DNA from: Ketobacter alkanivorans
Lineage (GTDB): Bacteria > Pseudomonadota > Gammaproteobacteria > Pseudomonadales > Ketobacteraceae
Direction of reading: 5' to 3'
Length of the DNA: 64,000 nt
NCBI RefSeq assembly: GCF_002863865.1
Contig: NZ_CP022684.1
Coordinates: 3,291,990 to 3,355,989 of the forward strand
Part shown: positions 53,463 to 62,144 of the stretch, piece by piece
How positions within the stretch are numbered: the first letter of the stretch is position 1
Layout of the letters: each line of letters begins with the position of its first letter
Made by a program: the position numbers and the translations under genes
The notes under the pieces: model-generated
What the model saw: the letters and a program-made list of their open reading frames with translations, nothing else
What the model was told of the DNA's origin: nothing
The model's database searches: none

Positions 53463-54377
53463 ATGATTAAGCCAAGAAATTTCAACGGATACTGGGAGGA
53501 TGTTCCTCCGGTGTGGATTCCGCAGCAACAGTTTGCCTGTTCTGTATTGAATGTGACTCATCTGGTGTTGCCGCCCGGAGAGTTGTGGTTTTGTCGGTTG
53601 TTCAATCAGGCACTTCCGCTGATCCGTGACCATGACTTGAGGGAGCAGGTTAAGGGATTTGTTGCTCAAGAAGGTGCGCATGCACGAGGCCATCGAGATG
53701 TGTTGAGTTTCTATGAGTCGCAAGGCTGGAATTTTTCAGTGTCAAAGCAGCGCTTGAATAAGATTTTTGGAACCCTGTTGGGTGATAAAGTGTTGGGGCG
53801 TTTTGCTGTGAAGAGCAAGGGGCAGCTGCGCTGGTTGCGGATGCGTATTGGCATGGTGGCAGCAATCGAGCATGTTACCTGCGTGCTTGGCAGCTGGATT
53901 TTGGAAAATGAAACATTGAGGCAGGCCGGTGCCAATCAAGCAATGCTGAATTTATTGTTGTGGCACGGAGCAGAAGAGGTAGAGCATCGAACGGTGGCAT
54001 TTGATCTATATCGCCATTTGGGTGGAGGCAATGTAGGGCGTATGTTTTGGTTTCTGCTGGCGGTATGGGCTGTGGTGCTAACCTGGAAACGGGGTACGCA
54101 GGTGTTCATTGAACAAAGCCCTGGTGAAGGTGATGTCCGAGAAAAACCACGTTACGGTTTTAGGGCTTATGTGGCAGCCAGTCGCGCAGGATATTTGCCT
54201 ACAGTTGGTTATTTGGCGAGGTCGTTTCTGCGTTATCTGCGCTGGAGTTATCATCCCGTAACCGAAGGCAATCCGCGGCGCGCCGAAGCCGTGTTGAATG
54301 GTATGGAAGTGGGCCAATATCAGTCAGCCCACTTACCGGCACAGCTAAATGTAGATAAGCCAACTATCTCAGTTTAA
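53463..54377 (+). CDS. PF10118/COG3687-type metal-dependent hydrolase
   Basis: A 304-residue protein of the predicted metal-dependent hydrolase family PF10118. The family's His/Glu-rich blocks are present: FVAQEGAHARGHRDVL, AIEHVTCVLGSW and WHGAEEVEHRTVAFDLY. These would form a di-metal site like ferritin-type oxygenases. One hydrophobic segment (FWFLLAVWAVVLTW) suggests membrane contact. The reaction is unknown. The 3' end overlaps the convergent quinoprotein gene by 14 bp. Confidence 0.9.
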   Translation: MIKPRNFNGYWEDVPPVWIPQQQFACSVLNVTHLVLPPGELWFCRLFNQALPLIRDHDLREQVKGFVAQEGAHARGHRDVLSFYESQGWNFSVSKQRLNKIFGTLLGDKVLGRFAVKSKGQLRWLRMRIGMVAAIEHVTCVLGSWILENETLRQAGANQAMLNLLLWHGAEEVEHRTVAFDLYRHLGGGNVGRMFWFLLAVWAVVLTWKRGTQVFIEQSPGEGDVREKPRYGFRAYVAASRAGYLPTVGYLARSFLRYLRWSYHPVTEGNPRRAEAVLNGMEVGQYQSAHLPAQLNVDKPTISV

Positions 54378-56016
54378 ATACAAACAGAGCATTGCCCGGG
54401 CCAGCTTGGAATTCGTTGGTGCCACCGAATGTATTGTAGCCCGAATTCACCAGAACGTTGTCCCCCGCAATGATCGGGCCAGGCCCTTCGATGGTGCCGC
54501 CATTGCCTGTTCTTCCCTGCAGGTCGGTAATTGATATAGCGGTATTGAAGCTCCACAATTCATCGCCATTGCTGGTGCGGAATGCCTTGACGACGCCATC
54601 CAAAGAAGCAGCGAAGAGCACATCATTGGTTACGCTTAGCGCGGCAGAATAAATGCTGTCGACCATGGCGTTGCCATAGAAATGAGTGTCGTGTATTTCC
54701 CAGTTTATCGCACCTGTATCTTTGTTAAGTGCGTATATTCCTGGCATGGCGTTGGGTACTTGGATCATGGGCACTTCGAGGCTGGTCCAACCGAAAATAT
54801 CAGTGCCCAGGGCTGAATCAATCACTGATGATTTGGCGGCAGTGACATCGGCAACCCCAGCATAGATCTGATTGTTATCGACGGCCATACCCCAATGAAT
54901 ACCACCGAGCTTGCCACCGGCTCCCAGGCGAGTTTCCCAGTTTACTTCACCAGTGCTTGGATTCAGTTGATAAACAGATCCTTTTTTATCGCCTGCAATG
55001 ATGATGTCGTCACCGGCACTGGTTTTGGTCAGCAGTGCAGTAATGACATCCCAGTCATGGTCAGGGCCATCGCATTGGTTAATGGGTTCGCCGGTGACGT
55101 CACAGGTGGCGTTATAGGCATCGTTGGCAGTGGCTTGGAACACCCAATTCACAGAGCCGTTATTCATGTTGATGGCCACGACTGAATTTTCCATGGCAGT
55201 AGTGGGTTGGGTTAGATTTTGGGCTGTGCCTATGATGATTTGATTGCGGGCAACATCCAGTAATGGAGTAGACCAGATGGAAACTCCATTAGGTGCCATT
55301 CTATTGATGTTGACGCGGAAGGCTTCTTCGGTGCTATGGAAACGCCATACTTCATTGCCATTGGCTGAATTTAAAGCCACCAATGAGCCGTGGGATTCAC
55401 AGCATGAAAACTGTGTAACTGCCAGAATGACGGATTTGGTTGCCAGGGGCACATACAGTCGCCCATTATGATACTGGATACCACCGGTAATCATATTGGT
55501 ATCGAATTCTCTGGCGTCCACTCGCCAAACTTCTGTGCCGGTTCTGGCGTCCAGCGCGATCACTAAGCCGGTCCAGGTGCCAACGACGATGATGCGCTTA
55601 CGTAAAGTGGGTTCATCCACCAAGGTAACTGACGCGCTGCGCACACGGTCGGGGGCATCATAAGTCCAGAATAGGCAACCGGTTTCACGGTCAACTGCGT
55701 CCACTGAGTCTGGTGTATGGTAGTAGATGGTTTGCTGAGTGACTGCAGGGGCGCCGCGGCGTTCCTTGGCGTTTTTTGCGTTAAGTGTGAAATCTAACTC
55801 GAGATTGGCAACATTGCTGGAGTTTATGGGTGAAGGCTGATTGCGGGTGTTGTTCAGGTTGAAACCAAAACCATTATTGAGTACCGGAGAGCTGGTGTTA
55901 ACCGGCTGATCACACATCACCCATTGTGGAGTTTGCTCCCCGCCACAGGCAGTCAGGAAAACAGATACCAGCAGCGTGCACGCGAGGCTGATAGATCGTG
56001 CCAAATTACTATTCAT
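54364..56016 (-). CDS. PQQ-dependent quinoprotein lipoprotein (polyvinyl-alcohol-dehydrogenase-like)
   Basis: A 550-residue beta-propeller lipoprotein (lipobox LTAC, Cys24). Repeated propeller blocks include VDAVDRETGCLFWTYD, ALDARTGTEVWRVDAREF, ALNSANGNEVWRFHS and YALNKDTGAINWEIHD. An adjacent Cys pair, Cys205-Cys206, resembles the vicinal disulphide under PQQ in quinoprotein alcohol dehydrogenases, and GPDHDWDV offers Ca2+/catalytic Asp residues. No haem-binding CxxCH is present, so electrons must leave by another carrier. It lies downstream of pqqC on the same strand, so cofactor and enzyme are clustered. Confidence 0.82.
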   Translation of the reverse strand: MNSNLARSISLACTLLVSVFLTACGGEQTPQWVMCDQPVNTSSPVLNNGFGFNLNNTRNQPSPINSSNVANLELDFTLNAKNAKERRGAPAVTQQTIYYHTPDSVDAVDRETGCLFWTYDAPDRVRSASVTLVDEPTLRKRIIVVGTWTGLVIALDARTGTEVWRVDAREFDTNMITGGIQYHNGRLYVPLATKSVILAVTQFSCCESHGSLVALNSANGNEVWRFHSTEEAFRVNINRMAPNGVSIWSTPLLDVARNQIIIGTAQNLTQPTTAMENSVVAINMNNGSVNWVFQATANDAYNATCDVTGEPINQCDGPDHDWDVITALLTKTSAGDDIIIAGDKKGSVYQLNPSTGEVNWETRLGAGGKLGGIHWGMAVDNNQIYAGVADVTAAKSSVIDSALGTDIFGWTSLEVPMIQVPNAMPGIYALNKDTGAINWEIHDTHFYGNAMVDSIYSAALSVTNDVLFAASLDGVVKAFRTSNGDELWSFNTAISITDLQGRTGNGGTIEGPGPIIAGDNVLVNSGYNTFGGTNEFQAGPGNALFVFKLR

Positions 56017-56137
56017 GGATTCACCATTTGCTTATTGTTGTCGGTTGGCTTTTAAAATAAAAAGCAACCCCCAGAATACGCCGATGATGTGAACAGCTTC
56101 AGTCTATGTGTTTGCTCTAGTGGTCAGTCCAATCAGG

Positions 56138-56860
56138 TTAGTTGCAGTTATGATAGGGCGGCTTTTCAAACACGTACGCCATTTCCATGGCATCAAGCAT
56201 GCTCCAGAGTATGTCGAGTTTAAGCTGTAAAATGGTCAGCGCTTTTTCTTGTTGTGCTCGAGTCTGGAAATGATTCAGTGTAATCTTCAGTCCGTGTTCT
56301 ACATCAACCCGTGCTTCGCGAACACGCTTACGAAAATATTCGTAGCCTTTGGGTTCAATCCATGGGTAATGCTCAGGCCATCCTTCCAGTCTTTTCTGAT
56401 GAATCGTGGGTGCAAACAATTCGGTGAGAGATGAACAGGCGGCTTCCTGCCAGCTGGCGTTACGTGCAAAGTTAAGGTAGGCATCGCAGGCAAAGCGCAC
56501 CCCTGGCAACACGTGATGGAACGAGGTTACGGCTTCTCGCTCAAGGCCAACGGCTTCACCCAGGCGCAGCCAGGCTTCCAGGCCACCGTCGTTACCATCG
56601 CCGCATCCGTCATGATCGATAATGCGTTGAATCCATTTTCTGCGTATGGCGGCATCATTACAATTTGCCATGATGGCGGCATCTTTCACTGGAATGATGG
56701 CTTGGTAGTAGTAGCGATTGGCAACCCAGCCCTGAACTTGTTGTTTGGTGCTGTTTCCGCCGTTCATAGCAAGATGAAACGGGTGGTGAATATGATAAAA
56801 ACGACCTTTTTCATACAGCCTTTGCCGAAATTCGTCCTGGCTCCAGGGTTGATTGCTCAT
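56138..56860 (-). CDS. pqqC: PqqC, pyrroloquinoline-quinone synthase
   Basis: A 240-residue PqqC. It carries out the last step, an eight-electron oxidation and ring closure giving PQQ. Diagnostic blocks are present: [45 protein letters not shown] and [20 protein letters not shown]. Its length is normal. It is the last gene of the pqq cluster here, after pqqE, while in most bacteria it lies between pqqB and pqqD. The gap to pqqE is 12 bp. Confidence 0.95.
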   Translation of the reverse strand: MSNQPWSQDEFRQRLYEKGRFYHIHHPFHLAMNGGNSTKQQVQGWVANRYYYQAIIPVKDAAIMANCNDAAIRRKWIQRIIDHDGCGDGNDGGLEAWLRLGEAVGLEREAVTSFHHVLPGVRFACDAYLNFARNASWQEAACSSLTELFAPTIHQKRLEGWPEHYPWIEPKGYEYFRKRVREARVDVEHGLKITLNHFQTRAQQEKALTILQLKLDILWSMLDAMEMAYVFEKPPYHNCN

Positions 56861-56872
56861 GTACAGTTTCCA

Positions 56873-58012
56873 TTATTCATGCAGGTTAATAATGTTGCGC
56901 TGGGTGCTACGCATAATCAGTTGATCGCTGGGATGTTGTGCTGCTCGTTTAATCAATCGCAAGACGGACGCATGTTGTGGTGATTTGCTGCAGGCTGGAT
57001 CCGTTGCTGCCGGGTCTCCGGTCAGTGAGTATGCCTGGCAGCGACAACCGCCAAAGTCTTGCTCCTTTTCATCGCAGCTGCGGCAGGGCTGTGGCAGCCA
57101 GTCCAATCCGCGAAAGCGCTCAAATAAGGGGGAGTTGTTCCAGATATTCTCCAGAGAGAACTGTTTTACATTGCACGGAGTGTAGCCTGGTAAATCGGCA
57201 GCTCCTTGGCAGGGCAAAACATTTCCGTCCGGGCTGATGCTCATTAATGTTGTGCCCCAGCCGTTCACGCATGGGCGGGGTCTGCCTTCGTAAAAATCAG
57301 GCACCACGAACAGAATAGGCATCGCTGTTTTGTGTTGTTGGCGAAAGCGGTGTACGGATTCTTCTGCTTGCCGCAGTTCGTCGCGGGTTGGAAGCAGTGC
57401 GTCGATATTCTGCATAGCCCAACCGTGATATTGGCAATTTGCCAGCTCCACGGCTTCGGCATCCAGTTCCACGCCCAGTTCAAGAACCTGCTCTATTTGA
57501 TGCAGGTTGTGCCGATGTACAACGAAGTTCAATACCATGGGGATGCCCGCCGCCCTTAGGTGTTTTGCCATCGCCAGTTTGTGTTCGAAGAAATCGCTGC
57601 CAGCAAAACGCTGGCTGATGCGTTGGTCGGCACCCTGCAGGCTCACTTGAATGTGATCCAGCCCCGCCTGCTGTAATCGGTCGATGCGCGCCCGGTTAAG
57701 GCCAACAGTGGAGGTCAGCAGGTTGGTGTAGTAGCCCATTTCGCGGGCGGCCGATACGATTGCTTCCAGATCCTGACGTACACAAGGCTCACCGCCAGAC
57801 AGGCCCAGTTGTACAGCGCCCAGTTTACGCCCCTGTTCTAACACGTCGATCCATTGGGCTGTGTTCAGTTCGCGCGTGCGTGAGCTGGCAAAATCTTCGG
57901 GGTTGGAGCAGTAAGGGCACTGTAAAGGGCAGGCGTAGGTGAGTTCTGCCAGCAACCAGAATGGTCGATGGGGGTTATTCTGTGGGTTCGAGCCATTGTT
58001 GTGCACAGGCAT
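56873..58012 (-). CDS. pqqE: PqqE, PqqA peptide cyclase (radical SAM)
   Basis: A 379-residue radical SAM enzyme that cross-links the Glu and Tyr of PqqA. The cluster-binding site is CPLQCPYC near residue 30. A SPASM-type tail follows with CQGAADLPGYTPCNV and CRSCDEKEQDFGGCRC. The start needs care: GGAGG directly abuts ATG 58012 (no spacing) but lies 6 bases before GTG 58006, so GTG 58006 may be the true start (377 residues). It overlaps pqqD by 32-38 bp, in agreement with coupled synthesis. Confidence 0.95.
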   Translation of the reverse strand: MPVHNNGSNPQNNPHRPFWLLAELTYACPLQCPYCSNPEDFASSRTRELNTAQWIDVLEQGRKLGAVQLGLSGGEPCVRQDLEAIVSAAREMGYYTNLLTSTVGLNRARIDRLQQAGLDHIQVSLQGADQRISQRFAGSDFFEHKLAMAKHLRAAGIPMVLNFVVHRHNLHQIEQVLELGVELDAEAVELANCQYHGWAMQNIDALLPTRDELRQAEESVHRFRQQHKTAMPILFVVPDFYEGRPRPCVNGWGTTLMSISPDGNVLPCQGAADLPGYTPCNVKQFSLENIWNNSPLFERFRGLDWLPQPCRSCDEKEQDFGGCRCQAYSLTGDPAATDPACSKSPQHASVLRLIKRAAQHPSDQLIMRSTQRNIINLHE

Positions 58013-58247
58013 CCTCCAGAAATTCGATGATGTCATTCTGGATTTCTTCGCCAGGGAAGGTGGCTTCCAGTTTGGTGATGGCTTCATGCACGACAGTGGG
58101 CTGTTGAAATTGCCGTAAAATCATCGCTGCGGTATCGTTGAGTTGGATCATACCTTCTGGAAACAGTATCACCCATCCTGCCTGAGCTTCTTCCCATTGC
58201 AGCCGATAACCTTTTTTTATATTCAGACTGCATTCGCGCCCTATCAT
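57975..58247 (-). CDS. pqqD: PqqD, PqqA chaperone
   Basis: A 90-residue PqqD, the chaperone that hands PqqA to PqqE. The family pattern YRLQWEEAQAGWVILFPEGMIQLNDTAAMIL covers residues about 15-45. The start MIGRECSLN at 58247 is chosen over 58262. It overlaps pqqE at its end. The gap to pqqB is 28 bp. Confidence 0.9.
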   Translation of the reverse strand: MIGRECSLNIKKGYRLQWEEAQAGWVILFPEGMIQLNDTAAMILRQFQQPTVVHEAITKLEATFPGEEIQNDIIEFLEDACAQQWLEPTE

Positions 58248-58275
58248 TCGTGTGCCTCTCACTAATACATTTTTG

Positions 58276-59187
58276 TTATAGGGTCAGCGTCATGCCGTCA
58301 TAGGCCACTTCGATTTCCTGTGCTTGCAGTTGGCGGCGTTCCGGGGAATCTTCCTGTAGTATCGGGTTGGTGTTGTTAATATGAATCAGTATTTTGCGTT
58401 TTCCGGGTAGCCCATTCAGCTGTTCTATCATGCCACCGTCTCCGCTTTGAGGCAGGTGGCCCATCTCTCTTGCCCGTTTGGTGGAGCCCACTTTCTCCAT
58501 TTCGTTATCCTGCCAGCAGGTGCCATCCACCAGCAGGCAGTCAGCCTTTTCCATATAGGTCTTTATTAATGGTGTGATGCGCCCCAGTCCGGGAGCGTAC
58601 AACAAGCTACGGCCACTCACGCGATCTTTGATATACAAGGCAATGTTGTCGCCTTGCTTCGGATAGTTGCGGCGCGGGGAGTATGGGGGTGCATTGCTGA
58701 TCAGCGGCACCGCATGCCAATCCAGTGTCGGTGTTTGGTCCAGGTGAAACGAAAGACTCCCACTCTCTGGTATGTTTTTATGGGCAAAACCACCGTTCCA
58801 GTGGTGCAGTACCGGTATTAAAGGAAACGAATCACAGAGTTCCTTGTATACAAGGTCGGTGCAGTAGAGATCCATCGGCAGGCCTTCCCGTAGTGCCAGT
58901 AGCCCGGCAACGTGATCAATCTGTGCATCCGTGAGCAGCACGGCTTTAATGGGAGTGTGGCGGGTGTCTTTGGGCCAAAGTGCTTGATTCTCGGTAAGCT
59001 GTTGGCGAATGTCCGGGGAGGCATTCACCAATACCCAGTTCACACCATCACTGCTGACAGCGATGGAGGATTGGGTGCGGGGAGAGGCTTGTATGGCGTT
59101 GTTGCGAACACCTTGGCAGAGTTCGCAACCGCAATTCCATTGCGGGCAACCGCCACCGGCGCCTGAGCCCAATACCAGGATCTGCAT
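58276..59187 (-). CDS. pqqB: PqqB, MBL-fold protein of PQQ synthesis
   Basis: A 303-residue PqqB. It is an MBL-fold protein that hydroxylates or otherwise processes the cross-linked Tyr. The start MQILVLGSGAGGGCPQWNCGC and LTDAQIDHVAGLL are diagnostic; the middle has RNYPKQGDNIALYI, the end INNTNPIL. Its ATG overlaps the pqqA stop (TAATG). Confidence 0.95.
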   Translation of the reverse strand: MQILVLGSGAGGGCPQWNCGCELCQGVRNNAIQASPRTQSSIAVSSDGVNWVLVNASPDIRQQLTENQALWPKDTRHTPIKAVLLTDAQIDHVAGLLALREGLPMDLYCTDLVYKELCDSFPLIPVLHHWNGGFAHKNIPESGSLSFHLDQTPTLDWHAVPLISNAPPYSPRRNYPKQGDNIALYIKDRVSGRSLLYAPGLGRITPLIKTYMEKADCLLVDGTCWQDNEMEKVGSTKRAREMGHLPQSGDGGMIEQLNGLPGKRKILIHINNTNPILQEDSPERRQLQAQEIEVAYDGMTLTL

Positions 59188-59258
59188 TAGCGTGCAAAGG
59201 CGTACATGGTGATTTCAAAGCCAAGGCGAGTACGGGTATAGGTAGGTTTCTGCCACAT
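59187..59258 (-). CDS. pqqA: PqqA, precursor peptide of PQQ
   Basis: A 23-residue peptide. It starts MWQKPTYTR and has the required Glu15 and Tyr19 in an E-x3-Y motif (FEITMY), the two residues joined to make PQQ. GAGGAA lies 6 bases before the ATG. Its stop overlaps the pqqB ATG. It is the first gene of the cluster and has the shared 24-bp motif 53 bases upstream. Confidence 0.95.
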   Translation of the reverse strand: MWQKPTYTRTRLGFEITMYAFAR

Positions 59259-59310
59259 AAGGTGTTCCTCTTTTTATTATGATGAGGATCCAGTATAGGC
59301 TGAGGTGCTT

Positions 59311-59334
59311 TGCACTTTTGGACAATGGGTGTGC
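59311..59334. promoter_or_regulatory. Shared regulator motif upstream of pqqA
   Basis: TGCACTTTTGGACA-N5-TGTGC. The same pattern with the same spacing occurs at 60825-60848. It lies 53 bases upstream of the pqqA ATG at a place suited to activation. It is a strong candidate site for the AraC regulator at 60994 or the TetR at 60152. Confidence 0.65.
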
Positions 59335-59387
59335 AGATAAGCGTGCTTTGCCTCCGCCCATTGGGTCGCTGTTGGTTTGGTTGCGCT

Positions 59388-60155
59388 TTAAATGGCCGTG
59401 TAACCACCGTCTACCATAAGTTGATGGCCCAGTATGAACGCGGATTCTGTTGAGCTTAGGAACAGCACCGCATTGGCGACGTCTTCAGCTTCGCCCAGTC
59501 GACCAATTGGATGGGCTTGGGTGGCTATGGCCTCACGGCGGGGGTCGCGAGCGAAGGCCTGGCGGGCCATCTCGGTGTTGATCACACCGGGGCATACTGA
59601 ATTCACCCGAATTCCTTTGCGGCCATATTCAACGGCAGCGGTTTTGGTCATGCTAACCACCGCGTGCTTGGTCGCGCCATAAATGGGCATGCGTGGTGAG
59701 CCGATGACTCCGCCAATGGATGCGGTGTTTACGATCGCTCCACCACAGCCTTGGGCCAGCATCTGTTCTATTTCATATTTCATACATAGCCAGACGCCTT
59801 TGACGTTGACGGCCATGAGTTTATCAAAGGTGTCTTCTTCTACTTTCGCCAAGGGCGTATTTTCAAGATCGATACCGGCGTTGTTAAAGGCTACATCCAG
59901 CTGGCCGAACTCGTCCACAACCTTGCTGATGATGGCAGCCACCTGGTCGCCCTGAGATACATCGGCACGGATTGCGATTGATTCTCCGCCCACAGAGTTG
60001 ATGTCGCAGGCTACCTTGTTGGCTTGTTCTTCGTTGATGTCCACGATCGCAACGCGCATTCCTTGTTGCGCGTAAGCTAACGCGGTGGCCTTGCCTATTC
60101 CTGAACTTCCTCCGGTGACGAGAGCGACTTTGCCGGTCAGATCCTGATACTTCAT
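59388..60155 (-). CDS. SDR-family oxidoreductase
   Basis: A 255-residue short-chain dehydrogenase. It binds NAD(P) through LVTGGSSGIGKATA near the N-terminus; catalytic YGATKHAV gives Tyr and Lys, and NNAG and GVWLCMKYEIEQM support the fold. It oxidises or reduces an alcohol/ketone. It overlaps the TetR stop by 4 bp (ATGA) and so is co-transcribed with it, and sits next to the PQQ locus, suggesting a shared alcohol-oxidation task. Confidence 0.93.
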   Translation of the reverse strand: MKYQDLTGKVALVTGGSSGIGKATALAYAQQGMRVAIVDINEEQANKVACDINSVGGESIAIRADVSQGDQVAAIISKVVDEFGQLDVAFNNAGIDLENTPLAKVEEDTFDKLMAVNVKGVWLCMKYEIEQMLAQGCGGAIVNTASIGGVIGSPRMPIYGATKHAVVSMTKTAAVEYGRKGIRVNSVCPGVINTEMARQAFARDPRREAIATQAHPIGRLGEAEDVANAVLFLSSTESAFILGHQLMVDGGYTAI

Positions 60156-60775
60156 TTAAAACCCCGTGCGTGTTGTGTAGGTGGTGGATACAGTCGATCC
60201 AGAATCAAGGCAATGCTCTGTTGTACCGGCTGTGTGGAGCGTTCTATTTTCATGCGCAGCAGAGCGCCTTCCCATACACTCCAGGTGGTGCCGGACAGGG
60301 TTTGGGCATCGACGTCTGTTCTTACGGAGCCTGCCTGTTGAGCTTGTTCGATCAGATTGGCCAGGCGATCTCGCCAAGCTTGCTGAGCGGCGATCAGGCT
60401 TAGGCGACAGCATTCACTGGAGAGCGCGATTTCCGCTGCGAAGTTTCCAATCAGACAGCCTGCGGGGCTGCTGGCTCGTTGGTGGTGATCAAGCATGCAT
60501 TCAAATACATGCCTGATGGCTGCCATGGGGTCGTGCGGGGCCGATGCCATCATGTGTTGCCAGGCCTCGGCACTGTTTTCGGCATAGTAATCCACGATTA
60601 CAGCGGCAAAGGCCTCTTTGCTGGTGAAGTGATTGTAAAAGGAGCCTTTCGGTACACCGGCGTGATCCGTAATCTGTTTGATGCCTGTTCCGTTGTAGCC
60701 TTGGTTCAGGAAAAGTGAGAGACCGGACTTGATCAGGCGCTCTGGAATGTCGTTGGGGTCAGATGTTCTACTCAT
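60152..60775 (-). CDS. TetR-family regulator
   Basis: A 207-residue TetR regulator. The helix-turn-helix is YNGTGIKQITDHAGVPKGSFYNHFTSKEAFAAVIV (residues about 23-57), with the ligand domain after it. It resembles the NemR/AcrR-like group. A perfect GACCGGTC palindrome sits just upstream of its start. It is the first gene of a unit with the SDR and faces the AraC gene. Confidence 0.92.
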   Translation of the reverse strand: MSRTSDPNDIPERLIKSGLSLFLNQGYNGTGIKQITDHAGVPKGSFYNHFTSKEAFAAVIVDYYAENSAEAWQHMMASAPHDPMAAIRHVFECMLDHHQRASSPAGCLIGNFAAEIALSSECCRLSLIAAQQAWRDRLANLIEQAQQAGSVRTDVDAQTLSGTTWSVWEGALLRMKIERSTQPVQQSIALILDRLYPPPTQHARGFK

Positions 60776-60788
60776 CGGATCATAATAT

Positions 60789-60796
60789 GACCGGTC
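60789..60796. promoter_or_regulatory. GACCGGTC palindrome, likely TetR operator
   Basis: A perfect 8-bp palindrome 14 bases upstream of the tetR start. GACCGGTC-type cores are known for NemR-like TetR repressors. It probably gives autoregulation. Confidence 0.55.
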
Positions 60797-60824
60797 GTCT
60801 TAAAGTGCAAATTGAATCGTAGTA

Positions 60825-60848
60825 TGCACTTTTGGACAGAGCCTGTGC
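60825..60848. promoter_or_regulatory. Shared regulator motif between tetR and araC genes
   Basis: TGCACTTTTGGACA-N5-TGTGC, second copy of the motif at 59311. It lies between the divergent tetR (start 60775) and araC (start 60994) genes, so either or both could be controlled through it. The rest of 60776-60993 shows no gene. Confidence 0.65.
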
Positions 60849-60993
60849 CCGACTGGATAGACATAAGTAAACATTTGTAGCTAGGTAAGTCTCTTGTTGC
60901 TTTATTGTAAATCACACGGATTAATGGCTTCTGTGCTGGCCAAATCTGCATACAATTGATGGACTCATAATAATTACAAAAAACGATGCGCCT

Positions 60994-62046
60994 ATGTTCT
61001 GGTTTAAACTTTGGAACCTGCCCCCTGATCAGCCTAATGATCCGCTTGTGCCTATTTTCGCGTTTATGCTGTCACAGAAAACGTTCAATCGTATGGGCGT
61101 TGGGGCGAAAGTGTGGGAGCAATTCCTCAAGCATTGCGTCAACATTGATATTTGCAACGTCGATGAGTTGAACACGTTCATCAGCGTCAAAACCTATCTG
61201 CAGGTCATTCGCTTTGGCACATCAATGTGCGGCACCGAAAAATTCATTCATTGGTACGTTGAGGATTCAGGGCCGCATCATTTTGGGCCGGTGGGTATGG
61301 CCGCTGCAACGGCACCTACGGTGTCTGCCTGTTTGGATGTGTGGCTACAGCATGCTTATATCACAGCGCCTCTTATTAATATCGAGCAGGTAAAAAGTCA
61401 GAACGATGTCACCATTTATTTCGATGACGTGCTCGATATGGGGCCGGTGAAAGATCTGTATATAGAGCTCAGTATGCTGTTGATCCGGCGCAAAATTCAG
61501 GAGGCGAGTAACGGCACAAGTCAGGTTCGTGTCCGGCTGGCCCATGAGCCTATTCATGCTTTGGAATATTACGATCGGTTCTTCAACTTACGGCCGGAAT
61601 CGGGTCAGCGTAATGCCTTGATCTTCCCCCGTGGCGATCTGGAGATCGAGAGCGAAAACTACTCACCGCTACCATATATCAGAGCGTTGGAAGACTGCGA
61701 AGGGTTGAGGGAAAACTTTAGACGCCATGAACGAGTCAGCCATCAGGTGCGCCAACTGTTGGTGGAAGGCAGCAAAAACAATCGGTTCTACACCCTCGAC
61801 CAAGTTGCGGATCGGCTATGTATGTCGGTGCGCACCCTTACCCGGCGCTTGGGGAATGAGCATGCCAGCTTTCGCGATCTGCTCAGTCAGGTGCGGCTGG
61901 AGCTGGCCAAGAAACAGCTCCAGAACACCGAGTTACCGATAAAAACCATTTGCAGCAACGCCGGTTTCACGAATGTTTCTGCTTTCTCCAGAGCATTTCG
62001 TAAATACATGAAGGTATCCCCTACGGATTTTCGTCAACGTGAATGA
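60994..62046 (+). CDS. AraC-family regulator (OruR/arabinose-binding-domain type)
   Basis: A 350-residue AraC regulator. The N-terminal ~230 residues resemble the OruR-like ligand domain. The C-terminal double helix-turn-helix (about residues 260-345) includes YTLDQVADRLCMSVRTLTRRL and IKTICSNAGFTNVSAFSRAFRKY. Regulators of this class activate alcohol or alkane oxidation genes in marine gammaproteobacteria. The shared motif upstream of pqqA and of this gene points to it as the binder. Confidence 0.92.
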   Translation: MFWFKLWNLPPDQPNDPLVPIFAFMLSQKTFNRMGVGAKVWEQFLKHCVNIDICNVDELNTFISVKTYLQVIRFGTSMCGTEKFIHWYVEDSGPHHFGPVGMAAATAPTVSACLDVWLQHAYITAPLINIEQVKSQNDVTIYFDDVLDMGPVKDLYIELSMLLIRRKIQEASNGTSQVRVRLAHEPIHALEYYDRFFNLRPESGQRNALIFPRGDLEIESENYSPLPYIRALEDCEGLRENFRRHERVSHQVRQLLVEGSKNNRFYTLDQVADRLCMSVRTLTRRLGNEHASFRDLLSQVRLELAKKQLQNTELPIKTICSNAGFTNVSAFSRAFRKYMKVSPTDFRQRE

Positions 62047-62144
62047 CGTCTAGATCAAGCTGCGTGGCGAATTCCATAAGGTGTTGCCCCGTGATAAGCT
62101 TGCCAGCCTACAATTAAACCAAATGACTTAATATCGAGGGAAGC

